Shown one piece after another: positions 12,901 to 23,877 of a stretch of 64,000 bases of DNA. Made by a program: the position numbers and the translations under genes. Source of the DNA: Breviolum minutum Mf 1.05b.01 (lineage: Eukaryota; Sar; Dinophyceae; Suessiales; Symbiodiniaceae); contig DF241663.1 of the NCBI GenBank assembly GCA_000507305.1, positions 1-64,000 of the forward strand, written 5' to 3'. How positions within the stretch are numbered: the stretch's first letter is position 1; every line of letters starts with the position of its first letter. The notes beneath the pieces were generated by a model that did no database searches, was not told the origin of the DNA, and was given only the letters and a program-made list of their open reading frames with translations.

Positions 12901-15900
12901 ATATCACATATGTGGAAACAGCTAGTGTGTGTGATAGATTATGCGCAGCATCTTAAAAAATCATGAAGTATGTGATCCCATTATGTTGTTGCTAAGGGTC
13001 TACACTTATCAATTTGGTCAGAACCTCATAGAGGCGATGATGTGGCATCGACCCCGGCCAACCATGCGGCACAAAGTGAAAGTCCCCCCTCGAGCAACGG
13101 ACCTTGAGCTTTTCGAAAGCCTGCCACTACATGACCTGTGGGATGATGCGAAATTAGTTCAAGTGTACCAATACTTACGAAATGGAATTTCAACGATTCC
13201 AAACACTTGGGAATCAGCAATTAGTATGTTTGATGCAGAACTGGTCTCTTTAGGATTCCAGATTTGATGGAGTGTGTGATTTCATACACTTAGTAGTTTG
13301 CACTGTGAATACCCTGGAGGGAAGAAATCCTTTCATTAATATGCTATAATCAAAAAAATGATGAAAAATCTACCCCGCAAAACGGGCGCAAAAACCCGCA
13401 AAACGGGCACAAAACCCCGCAAAAGTACGCAAATTGGGATTTCTGCCTTGTGGGTGTTTTCCAATTCGTAATTTTGAAGCCTTACCTGAAGATGGAAGGA
13501 GTGAAAACATATGCATTCCTCCATTTGTTTGCTGATGGCAGGTCGTTTCACTGAACTTTTATCATAATGCATCGATGTGTCAATATGTTTGGTACTGTAC
13601 CTGGTTTGGGTCGGATGAGTGATGCCTCATGGTGGTGATGTTTAGTCCATTTTGGCTCGATCACTCGGTTTTCATGAGGCCCTGTGCGACTTTTGATAGG
13701 GGTGTTCAGATTGTTGGGGACATGTCACTCCCAATGGATACCCAACAATTGGAGGCACAAATGGAGGAGCCAATACGGGAATCATAGATGATGTTGGACA
13801 TCATCCTACTGCTTTTTTGAACCCTTTGACCCTTTGAATCCCAATCAACTATTTTCGGGGACCTTAAAAAGGTGCAGGATGTTGTCTGGCAACAGTATGT
13901 AGTAATTGTTTGGTACGTGCTTCTGAATTTGTGTGTCCTAGCCCTGTCTTCCCGAACTTAGATTGAATGCTTTGAAAGGAGACATACAAACGTATAGCTC
14001 AGCTTCAGCGAGAGATTGGGGTCTTGGATGGTGAGCCTAAAGAACCCCTTGCAGGCATCTTGTTGCACTCTATAAAACAAATGAACTTGAAGTAAACTGC
14101 GTATGAACAGAAATCTCATGATCCTGGATCAGCTCAACTTTAGTGTTGATGCCATCGTTTTGCTTCTAGATTTTTCCCCTTACACCCTAACATCCTGAAC
14201 ACCCACGATCTGTCCAGGCGGACACTTCCATGAAGCTCGAGCTGCTGGTGAGTTCACCACAGGCTTGCCAAAGGCCTCCATGGGAGATTTTCAGAGGTCG
14301 AATTCTCCCACACCAACTTTGCGAATGCAACTTACGGATGAAAGTCTTCAAGTGCAACGTGGGGATTCGAATAGTATGCTCACCCCCAAAGCTCGGGAGC
14401 TGTTTCCATCCCCTATGGGTGGTGGTGGTGGTGCTTCTGAAGGTAATCAATCAAATGGGCTTCCAGAATACTTGAAAACGGTTTTTACGATTGAACATAG
14501 TGATCGTTGGGAGTTGGACTTGAAAGATGCAACAAAGACTTTCTGCCCCAAACAACATTTTGTTCTTGATTCATATGATGGCGTTTACTATTTCTGCAAT
14601 TGGGACGGGAAATTAGACCATGTGCCAAAGCCCCATGTATTTCCTTTGCGGATAGTCCCTGGCCGACGCCCGGAAGCACCATCACCAGCACCAACAGTAC
14701 CAGAACCGGAGACTTTGCCGGGAGTGTCACCATCACAGTCACAACAAACCTCACCACCACAACAAACGTTGCAACCTACCACCACTCCAGCACCAGCCAC
14801 TGCTCCACCTCCCAAATCCACCCAACCATCACCACCACAAGATGCGCAAGCTACGGCATCTATAGAGCGTCCCAGCCCAAGTGAAGCACCCCAGCATATT
14901 CCCCAGCCACCAACCCTTCCCAAAGCAGCTGCAGTGGCAACAGCACCTGCACCAAGTAAGAAATGCACAATGTCTCCCCCTGATGATCAATACAGTGATG
15001 GGTCTTACTGGAAGAAACTCAGCTTATATAATAGTACGTGCTACGTATTTTCATTCCATGACGTATTTCTTTTTGGCGTCAACCACCCAAAAGTTTTTTT
15101 GATCCTTTGCCCCAAGGATGCGGCGATTTATGGTGCAAGCCGACAAAGGCAAGGTCAAGGCAACACCAGAGATCATCAAGCTTTGGGGAACTCAGGGGGG
15201 TCGTGCCTTGTTTTTTCAATTAGCTTTTTAGATGGCTTCATTGATGTCATTGCTTTTCCCTAGTCTTGGCATGTTGGCATCAACTGTAGCATCAAAATCT
15301 ATCGATATAAAAAATGTGACTTTTGACCTGATATCATGTGCAGTTGTAGCATTAGAATTCTACATCTAACACATCCCATCAACTTCAAACCTCTTATCTT
15401 GTCATGCTATCTCCCAGGTGAGAAGCTTCGGGAACTCTTGCATGAAGAAGGTTCCATGGAAATGGTGAACTTGCGTATCGAAAGGGAGCATCTTCAAGAA
15501 TCTCAAGAAGACTTACAGGGTGGGTGGCACACGGAGGGTTCCCTGAAACTCATTCCTGGTTGGGATGTGTACCTGGACTGAATACTCTCAAAATATATAG
15601 ATTGATTGATCCTTAATTGTTTTTTTTCGTATATCATATATCATCCTCTGAGGACTATGGTGGGGAATGCTATTAAATGGGCCAAAGCGAATGGCTGTTG
15701 TCGTGTGAACCCTGTACATGGTGCTGAAGAGTACCGGGTGTCAACCTTTGAAGCTTTTTCCCACAAAGAAATCAATCGGACTCGCTCAACTGCCTCTGCC
15801 GAAGTTGAACTTCAGGACAATTAGCTGCATCTTTGTCAGCCTTGTCCCGTTCACATGAAGTCTTCTGTGTGAAGCCCGTGTACTTTGCAGGATGCTATGG

Positions 15901-18900
15901 GGCTTTTGACGGACAAATCTATGGAGATAACCGCAGACCAAGTATCTAAGACTCCTAGCTAAGAATCAGGTACCATCTTATCACTCATCATGTGTTTTTT
16001 CTCTTGTTGCCTAGACTTAGAACTTACATTCGGTGCTAAGGAAGGGTGGTATGCAAGCGAATGGTGGGCCAACACCGGCACCAGCCCGTGGTGGGAAGGA
16101 TCAATTTCCTGTACTTCAAACAGGGCTGTGTCCAGTAGGTTCCCAGTTTGAACACTTCAGTGGGTGAACAATTTATTTTAGACCCCCACACATCGCAATT
16201 GCATTTTGAGGCCTTATCCCCAATTTTGTGGAGGCTGGTGGGAAGAAAATGGACAAATGTGAAGACTTGAAGGAGCTAATGGGAACAACAAATTCTTATA
16301 TCATAATTTTCCTTGACTTCACATCACCAACGCTATAATGCTGTTCATTGCTTCTTATAGGAGAAATTGAGCAAAATCAACACTGACCGTGCCAAGCAGT
16401 TGGGCACCCAGGGCATCCAGTGCATTATATACTGTAAGCCTAGCATTTTAAACTCCCACACATCTTTACATCTCGACCCAGGATCTTCAAGGAGCTAGAT
16501 GACAAGCTTCAGAAATTCAATGTGTGCTATGAGAAGCTTTTGGCTGCACAAGCTGAATCTTTTGATGGCAGTACGCCAAGTGAGTTTGGCCCTCATATGT
16601 TTCGCACTAGTACAGGTACAGAAATATGCAATGTATTTGTTCCATGAAACAAACCTGGATGATCAAGATCCGCATTCCAAATTGAAATTTATAAATATGA
16701 AATCATCTAAGAATCTAAGGTCGAAAAAAACTGAGATTCGTGGTGTTCTCATTGAGCTTGCGAAAGCTGATGTAGCAATGAACAATTGCCAAATGAGAGC
16801 TAGGTGGGGAAATTGGAATATATCTGAGACTGTTTACTTGCATGCTTTAACCTTGGATTCCTGACTATAGTTCTATCTCATGCCTTGACTGCAGGGCGGT
16901 CAAGCCGGAGTCCAAGGCTAAGGCCAAGCCGAAGACTCGTAAACGGCCAAAGACTGAGCCACAGCCTGATGCAGAAGAAGAAGCTGGTGAGGATGCTGAA
17001 GAGGAACCCGAAGAAACACCCCGCCCCAAAAAGGTCAAGAAAAGGGCCAAACCTGTCAACTAGATCGACTTTTAATTTTGATATGGTGAGCAGTTTGCTA
17101 GCATACTGCAGCTGTGGGAGTAGTGACTGGGTCACTCATTTGCCTACACTGCCGGCTGGTGATATTTGATCATCTTAGAGCTCTTAGATCATGGCAGGTT
17201 TCGGGATGAAAAAAATATTGCGCAAACTTCCTGCTGATTGCCATTAGCGTTTGGAAATTCAACAAGCAAAACTAGTTTGAAATTCAAACGTCAAATTTGT
17301 CAGTGATGCCAGGTCAAAGGGAGGAATCTAGTTGGCGCCAAGGCCAGTTCTGAAAATCATTACTTTCACTTCATTTGTTGACTTCGCCATATTACTGGGG
17401 TAAACGGGTTAAAGTGTAAAAATGGTGCAAAATGTGCCGGTTAAAAGGGTTGAACCATTTTGTGATCTTCACCATTTTTCCAATACAAAATGCGGAAACT
17501 ACAAGATATTCTTACGTGACGAAACTCGGCATTGCAGGCCTTGGCATCGGTCATCGCAATGATGAAGCTGATGCAGAATGCGAACTTGCAAATGACCTGG
17601 CGCAGGAGCTGATAGCAGACTATCTTACAGGAGACTTTTGGCCAATAAGTTGGATCTGGGGGGGGTCCCATCAAGAATCATATATACGTTCCTAAATTTA
17701 TCCTACGTGGATAATATAGAATTGCTGCTTTCCCAAGGCCGAGTCAGCTCACCGTGCTGGGAAACTTGCTGATATGATGTGCCGACTCCGGAAGAGCCGA
17801 CCCTAAACTGAAGAGTACATTTTTTTTCAACAAAAGGAATTGTTTCCTCTGAAGGGGGCAACACTTGTGGGCCAAAATATCTTAGCTGTGTGGGGCACCC
17901 AAAATACTTTTGGCTAGGATGGTATGATTTGCTCGAGAAGCTTGCTTCGGTGAAGAATTGCCAAAAAACAGCATGCAGAACTTTGCACAGGCTTGTTCGT
18001 GCTACTGGGATGTCTTTGCCATTAAAATTGGATGTTGCAGAGATTACGATCAAACGGTTGAAACCTCTTGGGACGTTCAAAGCCTACTGGCCTTTCCTGA
18101 AAATGGAAACATGGACATCGTATTTGCTAACGCATCACCCTGGTATCCTTCTTGGTGGGCACAAACTTTCTGAGAAAGAATTGTGGGGCCCGCTTTTCCA
18201 TAATTTCTGGAAGAAGTACAAGTCTATAGATCCAACCCATGCCCTTTTTCAAACTGACTACGATTGGAAGACCTGCGTACCATATGCCTTTCATGGAGAT
18301 GAAGGCAGAGGAACTGGGAGAATTCCTTTTTTGGTTTTGAGCTACCAACCCATCATTAGTCACCGGGGCATGGACACCTGCAATGACAGCTCGTACTTTG
18401 GTGTAATCTATATGTAACATTTTTGTTGTGTGGAAAGTTATGATTTTATCATTTTCAGGTATGTTTTTTTTTGGTAGTGTTGGCCAGCTTCTACAGGCAT
18501 TCCTTCACAACCCGACTGCTGCTTACATGCATACGGTCCAAACTGTACTACAAGGAAGAAACCACCGATGATATTTTTTCAGAGATTGCAAAGCAAGCCA
18601 TAGAACTCTTCAATGCTGGGTTGCAAGTGTCTTAAACTTCGATTATGTAATATTTTTGTTGGCCCTGTGACCTTGAAATTCCAAAAAAAAATAAGATGAT
18701 GTACCCCTTTTCTCTCCATGGGTGTCTTCACACCTGCCCCTTAGGTTGGTGCCCATCGTTTCCGTATGGTCTCCATTGGCGTGAAAGGAGATTGGGTGTT
18801 TGCAAGGAAAGTGGTTGGGCCAGATTTATATGATATTTTAGTTTATTGATCTCCCATTTTTTCAGCATCAAAAAAATAATAGACCCACTGACCCCATGTA

Positions 18901-21900
18901 CATCTTAAGGTTGAAATTGAGAACCAGTTCAGGCTTACAAGTTGAGTACAGGGTGGAATTGCCTTCGGGTTTGCCACCTTTGTAACTCAGTGGGATGGCA
19001 TGATCCAACAGAACAATCTACCTGGTTTCAACAGGGCCTATTTGCAGGGCCCTCTCCCTTCAAGGTGGGTGAGCCTTCACCGTTTTTGTCTATCCCGGGG
19101 TGCAACCACGCCAAGTACATGACTTTAGACTTCTGTCATTGTTTCCACTTGGGCTATGGTATGGATATGGCTGCATCAACGATTGTTCTGCTGGCACAGC
19201 TAAACTTCTATCAGCGCCGTTCTATGGATGACAAATTACATATGGCGTTCTCTCACTTCATTGCATGGTGTAAAGAGAACAAGCGGGTCACCAGCATTAG
19301 GGAATTCTCCAAACAAGACTTTGATATGGCGTCGACCCTTGATAGAATACATATATGTTTCATTCATTTCCTTTTGAAATCTTTGGATAGTGAAACCCAT
19401 AGTCCTATGGTACACCCCTAGTTCACTGGTGATGGAATTACTGAAGGAACAATTCGTTTCCAACGGGTACCGGTGGCAAAGCGTATGACACAGCAGTCCT
19501 CCTGGCCTGGCTGCAAGTTGAAATGTCGACGATGGAGTCGGCTTCTTGCTGTTTGTTTGATATAGCATGTTGCAAATTTATTTCCTGAAGACATGCTTTA
19601 GACTTTTTAAAATGGAAAATGCATGGAGGTCTGGTGGTCTGTATTTTTTTCTTTGCTGATGCCATGCCAAGGATAGCCCTTTGTTTGCAACTGCTAAATA
19701 TATGATCTGCTGTGCAAATACCTTTTTTCGTGTGTGCCGAGCATCTGGTATTTTCTTATCTGGTGTGGAGCGTGCTCGAGCTCTTGCACATGGGATGGAT
19801 ATGAATGACACTTGGCTGGATCACATGTTTTTGAACAATTCATGGCTGAAGTCCTGGCCAGGTTTGTTAACATGGCACATTGACATATAGCCAACAAACA
19901 AAAATTAAGATCCTGAAATTCAACTTTGAACTTTGAAGTATGCGTGCAAACTTAGGAGGCATTTGGTAGAATCGCTTCTATGTGTTACCAACAGAACATC
20001 AAGCTGTACCGCCTTCGACCCAAATTTCATTTGGGAGTGCACATTGTGCTGAGTTTGCGTGATGGTGAGCAGTACTCCATCAACCCAGTTTGCCCTTGGT
20101 CTGAAGTATAGTATTATTTCATTCATGTATCAGGCTGCATTTCGAAACACTAATGCTAGAATAGCTGCAAGTAAAACTAACAACCACCCAAGTCATAGAT
20201 GGAACGAATGACCTGCACAAAATGCATGAAAGCATTCTGGTTGACTCAGGCTGGGGGTGCTGGCAAGACGAGGATTTCATAGGCCGTTGTAGCCGATTGT
20301 CCCGATCATGCCACCCACTACTTTCTTCAACCAGGACAATTCAGAAGAGCTTGTATCTTTATAGGAAACAATTGTTGCAAATCAACTGAAGTGCCAAATG
20401 TGCACATATGATCTGAAAAGAACGGGGCAGAAAAAGTGGAGACCGGGCAGAAAAAGTGGAGATCGACCAAAACAACCAAGAATAAACAAAACGGGCAGAA
20501 AACCAAAACGACCAAGAATTTCTGTACTTTTGATGGTGCAGGTATATAACATAAATTTACATACTTCCAACACCACCCCCCACACCACAGAAGGGGATAC
20601 CATGGGATTGGGGGGCTGCCACCCAACGCTGGAACGCGTGTATATATATATATATTATATTATATATGTAATTTTGACTCTTAATATGAATATGAATAAA
20701 GCATGCAACATCAGTGTGGTGCATGTCAAAGCTGTGAATCAAAGTGTGCGTGTGATCTTCCAGCCTCCAGCGTTGTCTCATGCACTGATCGGAAGGATGC
20801 GAAGTTCACGAAAACTGATGTACTGGGGTGCTTCTGCACTGCCTGAAATTCGAGTCAAGCCCTATGGCCGCCTATAGCCTGACATGGCAAGAGTGCAGCG
20901 AGACTCTGAGGTCCAAACCTCCTTTGTAGTGGTGTAGACAGGCATCAAAATCTGCGAGGTTTCACAATGTTTCACATAGTGAATCTGTGAGTGCAATTAC
21001 CTCTTGCTTGACATCAACGAGACCTGACACTAAAGCAACTTGAGCACTAAAAAGGAAGGCCAGGCCTCTTCAGTACCCCAATAGAATTTCACCTTGGCAA
21101 CTGGCTCACTTTCCATGCATGGTGGCCATTATGGCCATTATGCTTGTGAAAAAGCACACTCATCAAACAGTTTGATAGGCCAGCGACATAATGGTTTCCT
21201 CGGCTCGCAAACTTGTTGCTGCTGGTGGTTGTGGTGGTGATGTTTTTTTTTGCAATTTGGAATGCCATGATTCGAAAGAGTTGCAAGACTTATGCAGGCA
21301 GGGATCCGGAGAAAGGGAAAATCATGGCCTCAACGGAAGGCTTCTTGCCTGCAGTGCAAGTACCCCATCAAACCCCACCATCAGCTGACATTTGCTGGCA
21401 TCATCCAATGAGAATATCCAGTCTGAGGAATGAACGTTTGCACATGTAGTCGAAATCCAACATTCCTGTGGCCATCACCATCTACAATTTTGGAAGGATG
21501 GACAAAGTGAGGATCTGGTGAATCAAAGACAGTAAAGTATGAAAGAGTAATATACACACTCAGCAAATCATACATGCAAGATAATGCAAGAATCTCACCT
21601 TGAACAGCGCGATTCTGCATACCGTAGACAATCGATGTGGTGTCTGGCCTGCAAAAAGACCGACATACCATGGATGCGCTGTTCCGAAGCTGCACCAACA
21701 CAGCGTGGACAACATGAGTGTCTGCAAAATCATGTTGTCTTAAGGTGACTCTGCTGCACCTGAACCATCAAGAATCCATCAACTAACCAAAGCATCAAAC
21801 CCTTCAAAATACCGACATCACCAGGCTAAGTTCTTGACGTGGCAGTCACCAGGGTGTGCTTTGTTCCTTCAAACAATCTTTCAGCATCTGCAACTTGGAA

Positions 21901-23877
21901 AAGGAAAGCTGTCCAATCATCCAATTGGTGTCAAAGGCTTCAAAACAGCTCTTTTTGCGTGGCCTGCAGGTGGTGCTGGGTGGCCCTTGCCAACTGGCCT
22001 GATGAATCAATGCACAAATCTTAGAAAGCTGTTCAAATTTGAAGGGGTTTGATAATGCTTGATGTATTCCTAGGTATTCATGGATCCATTTGTAGGTGTG
22101 TGGCTTCTTTCCACCGAGGTCGATCATCTTGCGGACCTCACAAAAGCGCGCAAAATGGTGCAAATGTCTGTAGAGAAGTTCTATGAGCTTGCTAAGGTCC
22201 ATACTGGTGGTCCAGCTGGAGCAGAAAGATCCGGCTCTGGAAGAGCTTCCACCAAGCCCAGTGCCATCGGGATGATGGCTGTGATGTGGGTCTCAGGACC
22301 ATACACCTAAAACGACGCGTCAAACCAATTGCACAATCACACCCGTTTAGACGTTAGACTTCAATCCACACTCCGCAGAAGAAGTGCCAAAGTGAGCCAA
22401 AATGCAAGAAAAAATTACATACAAGACAGCTACTACCCGCAGCGCTTCTATACTCAGAATTCAAATCAGTGACATCAGTTGCCCTCCCACTGCCCTGAGC
22501 CGGCCTTGATGCCAAGGCCCAACTTGTCACTGGCAGCCTTGACTTTGCGCAAGCCTTCCAAGTAGTTTGGCCCCGCACGGCGGATCAAGATCTTGATCTT
22601 GTTCTCCTTGTCAGAGCAAGACAGTGGTTGGTTTTCAAACGTTTTCAGCACATGTGGCGAATCTGAGAGGATGTCTGATGTCGATACTTTTTGCGACGAA
22701 TGATGACCAACTATCCTATGGATTTGATCAAGAGCCTGTCCTTAATGTCATCGGCATACTCCTGCAGCGCCTTGATGAGTCCTGTGAAGGTTGCAGCCAC
22801 ATCGGTAAAGTTGGCAATACCACCACCAATAATCAGAAACTTTCCATCAGGGTGCTTGTACTTCATCATCAATGAAAGCAAGGTCTTGGCATAGACAAAG
22901 GTCTCTTCGGTGGAAGGGGCTCCAGAATACTCACCATAGTTGGCAAGTTCATGGCCCATACCATAGTCAGCAACAGTGTCTGCGTAGACCACGGAAGCAC
23001 CTCCTCCTGCAACCATGGTCCACACTCGGCCCTTCTCATTCAGGATGGTCAACTTCAAAGATGCACCGGTTCGGCCATCCATGTCTCGGATCAATGCCTC
23101 CTCAGGATAGGCTGCACGGCCAAAGGGAGGTGGCCAATCAAGCTCTCCCCACTTCTGAGCAGTCAGGAAATTGGCAGTCTCGTCAAGTTTGGCTGCCATG
23201 TCCAATGGGATCACAGTGTTGTCATCCAACATGACCAATGGGTTGATCTCCAGGTATGCAAAGTGCAAGTCAGTGTAGAACTTGTACAGGCTGCAAATGA
23301 AAGAGGCCATGTTTCCCTGCTTTGAAGCAGTGAGCTTTGTGAGCAGCTTCTGTGTCACAGTGGCTTCTGTCAAAGCTTGGCCAGTTGGGATTTCCAAGCG
23401 CTCCGCTTTTGCATCAACATCGCCCACATCCACACCACCTTCATGGTAGAAGAGGATTTCGTCATAGTAGCGGTGCGAGAGCATGCAAATGTAGTGCTCC
23501 TGTTCCTGCTTGTGAGGCACAAAAGGTTCGATGAGAAAGTGCGTCAGCTGTCCAGTCACATGCTCGACTTTCTGCTCCTTGCACATTCGATCCATCACCC
23601 ATTGCTTAGCCTCGTCAAAAGTCTTGTTCACTGCAATCAAACCAGCCTTTCCACGTCGCTTGATCAGCTGATCTGGCTTGGCAACCAAATTGGTTGTCTT
23701 CAACCATGGGTTCTGCTCCAAGATTTTGTCCCATGAGCCACTGCTGGTGGAATCCAACACGGAAGGCGTCACAAGAACTCCAGCACAACCCATCTTGTGT
23801 TTGCCCCCAGAGACCTCTGGCAGCAGCTTCTCCAACAAAGCCTTGCCCGCATGCTCGCGAATCGGTTTCACTGACAT
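965..23877 (-). CDS. ACLY: ATP-citrate lyase, single-chain type, 37 exons
   Basis: Makes acetyl-CoA and oxaloacetate from citrate, CoA and ATP in the cytosol. Exons, 5' to 3': 23877-22741, 22606-22505, 22306-22205, 21721-21669 (tentative), 21648-21599, 21465-21436, 21348-21307, 21100-21077, 21023-21001, 20951-20919, 20842-20765, 6248-6204, 6047-5990, 5695-5626, 5508-5437, 5371-5307, 5101-5043, 4730-4659, 4504-4427, 4344-4314, 4248-4217, 4109-4044, 3925-3863, 3622-3579, 3501-3456, 3283-3239, 3182-3129, 3005-2906, 2603-2519, 2407-2371, 2213-2127, 2024-1953, 1832-1771, 1672-1630, 1482-1428, 1202-1160, 1016-965. They join in frame to 1070 codons (human about 1100). Exon 1 carries the ATP-grasp part ([11 protein letters not shown]). 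QFGHAGA gives the phospho-histidine (about residue 736). [11 protein letters not shown] (His 875), GIGHRIKS (His 950) and NVDG (Asp 1001) form the citrate-synthase-like site. Donors are 13 GT, 14 GC and 9 GA. The stop is unresolved: a last tiny exon is likely, or read-through to a TAA at 835-833. Confidence 0.96.
6322..6355. repeat. Left imperfect inverted repeat of the nested cassette
   Basis: The plus strand reads TTGCGTGTCAGCAGCCCCC and then continues to GTGGTAT. The reverse complement of 20597-20628 reads TTGGGTGGCAGCCCCCC and then continues to ATGGTAT. The match needs small gaps, with GCAGCCCCC and TGGTAT as its exact cores. It sits just inside the left end of the long ACLY intron, so it may mark a cassette terminus. 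Confidence 0.4.
6521..6780. repeat. Decamer tandem array, 26 uninterrupted copies
   Basis: The unit CATACATATA repeats without a break for 260 bases and is preceded by more irregular CATA/TACA repeats from about 6460. It lies between the left inverted repeat and the first cassette gene. Its long open frames on the minus strand encode only Met/Tyr/Val/Cys/Ile cycles and are not genes. Confidence 0.97.
6879..6906 (+). repeat. Short CCAAAACGACCAA direct repeat, left copies
   Basis: CCAAAACGACC is repeated in tandem here with small changes, next to ACCAAGAAT at about 6867. The same two words occur together in the same orientation at 20503-20519, just past the last cassette gene. Together they bracket the three plus-strand genes. 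They may be cassette-end or regulatory repeats, or chance A/C-rich sequence. Confidence 0.35.
7346..10641 (+). CDS. Lys/Glu-repeat protein of the nested cassette (frameshifted copy)
   Basis: Unidentified multi-exon gene. The likely start is the ATG pair at 7346-7351 ([10 protein letters not shown]). Further exon-like blocks lie at about 7630-7785 ([15 protein letters not shown]), 7918-8160 ([12 protein letters not shown], then acidic), 8263-8466 and 8690-8910. The large last exon begins at about 9138. It is extremely rich in Lys, Glu and Asp, with about seven tandem units built on [10 protein letters not shown] at 9855-10410, and ends with a non-repetitive tail ([18 protein letters not shown]) and a TAG at 10639-10641. 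One extra G at about 10233, in GATCCAGGAAAAGCC against the GATCCAGAAAAGCC of the other units, shifts the frame. Either this copy is broken, or it is an assembly error or slippage site. The composition suggests a disordered, perhaps chromatin- or RNA-associated protein, but that is inference. Exon borders are approximate. Confidence 0.55.
9855..10410 (+). repeat. Coding minisatellite, about seven [10 protein letters not shown] units
   Basis: Units of roughly 75-95 bases each start with GAGGATCCAGAAAAGCC or a close variant. They differ in their C-terminal halves ([21 protein letters not shown] and similar). The fifth unit carries the extra G that breaks the frame. Such arrays expand and contract easily, so length variation between strains is likely. 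Confidence 0.9.
11732..17063 (+). CDS. Nested-cassette protein with methyltransferase-like N-terminus
   Basis: Multi-exon gene, ending at the TAG at 17061-17063 after a Lys-rich tail ([13 protein letters not shown]). The first clear exon holds [13 protein letters not shown]. The next ones hold [11 protein letters not shown] (about 12080-12205), [12 protein letters not shown] (about 12300-12460), a [14 protein letters not shown] block (12545-12770) and [16 protein letters not shown] (about 13010-13190). The order and spacing of FSGxG, PEC and EQP recall motifs I, IV (PCQ) and VI (ENV) of cytosine-C5 methyltransferases, but PCQ and ENV are replaced. A long exon at 14210-15020 is Pro/Thr/Ala-rich at its end. 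Shorter exons follow: [12 protein letters not shown] (15118), [13 protein letters not shown] (15418), AIKWAKANG (about 15670), then coiled-coil pieces such as [12 protein letters not shown] (16360) and [14 protein letters not shown] (16500). The ATG at 11732 may not be the true start, since the frame is open back to an acceptor at about 11713. Confidence 0.55.
17538..20389 (+). CDS. Nested-cassette protein with HGDEGRG motif, unknown function
   Basis: Third plus-strand gene of the cassette, in at least eight exon-like blocks. The first may start at the acceptor at 17537 ([16 protein letters not shown]). The longest, about 17850-18395, contains [33 protein letters not shown] and [17 protein letters not shown]. 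It is followed by [16 protein letters not shown] (about 18500), [15 protein letters not shown] (18745), a block of about 160 codons at 18945-19421 ([18 protein letters not shown]), [16 protein letters not shown] (19475), [18 protein letters not shown] (19735), [14 protein letters not shown] (about 19990) and [17 protein letters not shown] (20255). It ends in a TGA at 20387-20389. The spacing of conserved-looking aromatic, His and acidic residues argues for a folded enzyme-like protein. I cannot name it. Conserved Asp/Glu/His residues could be metal ligands of a nuclease or integrase, but nothing proves it. Confidence 0.55.
20503..20519 (+). repeat. Short CCAAAACGACCAA direct repeat, right copy
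   Basis: CCAAAACGACCAAGAAT repeats the words found at 6867-6906, on the same strand, about 110 bases past the last cassette stop codon. A short duplicated GGGCAGAAAAAGTGGAGA lies just before it (about 20425-20462). Confidence 0.35.
20597..20628. repeat. Right imperfect inverted repeat of the nested cassette
   Basis: This is the inverted partner of 6322-6355. It contains ATACCATGGG and GGGGGGCTGCC, and lies between the last cassette gene and ACLY exon 11 (ends 20765). A run of TA dinucleotides follows at 20640-20668. Confidence 0.4.

Larger units (their letters stand above)
6249..20764 (-). other. ACLY intron 11 (GC-AG, 14.5 kb) hosting an antisense gene cassette
   Basis: The exon before it ends in the codons for TTLE and the exon after it starts with AMNYSNL, so the join is phase 0 and restores the conserved ACLY sequence. 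The donor is GCTGGAAG and the acceptor is CTCGAG followed by G. Other ACLY introns I mapped are roughly 20 to 550 bases, so this one is more than 25 times longer than its neighbours. Nearly all of it is taken up by a three-gene cassette on the plus strand plus simple repeats. The size difference suggests that the cassette inserted into an existing short intron. Confidence 0.85.
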
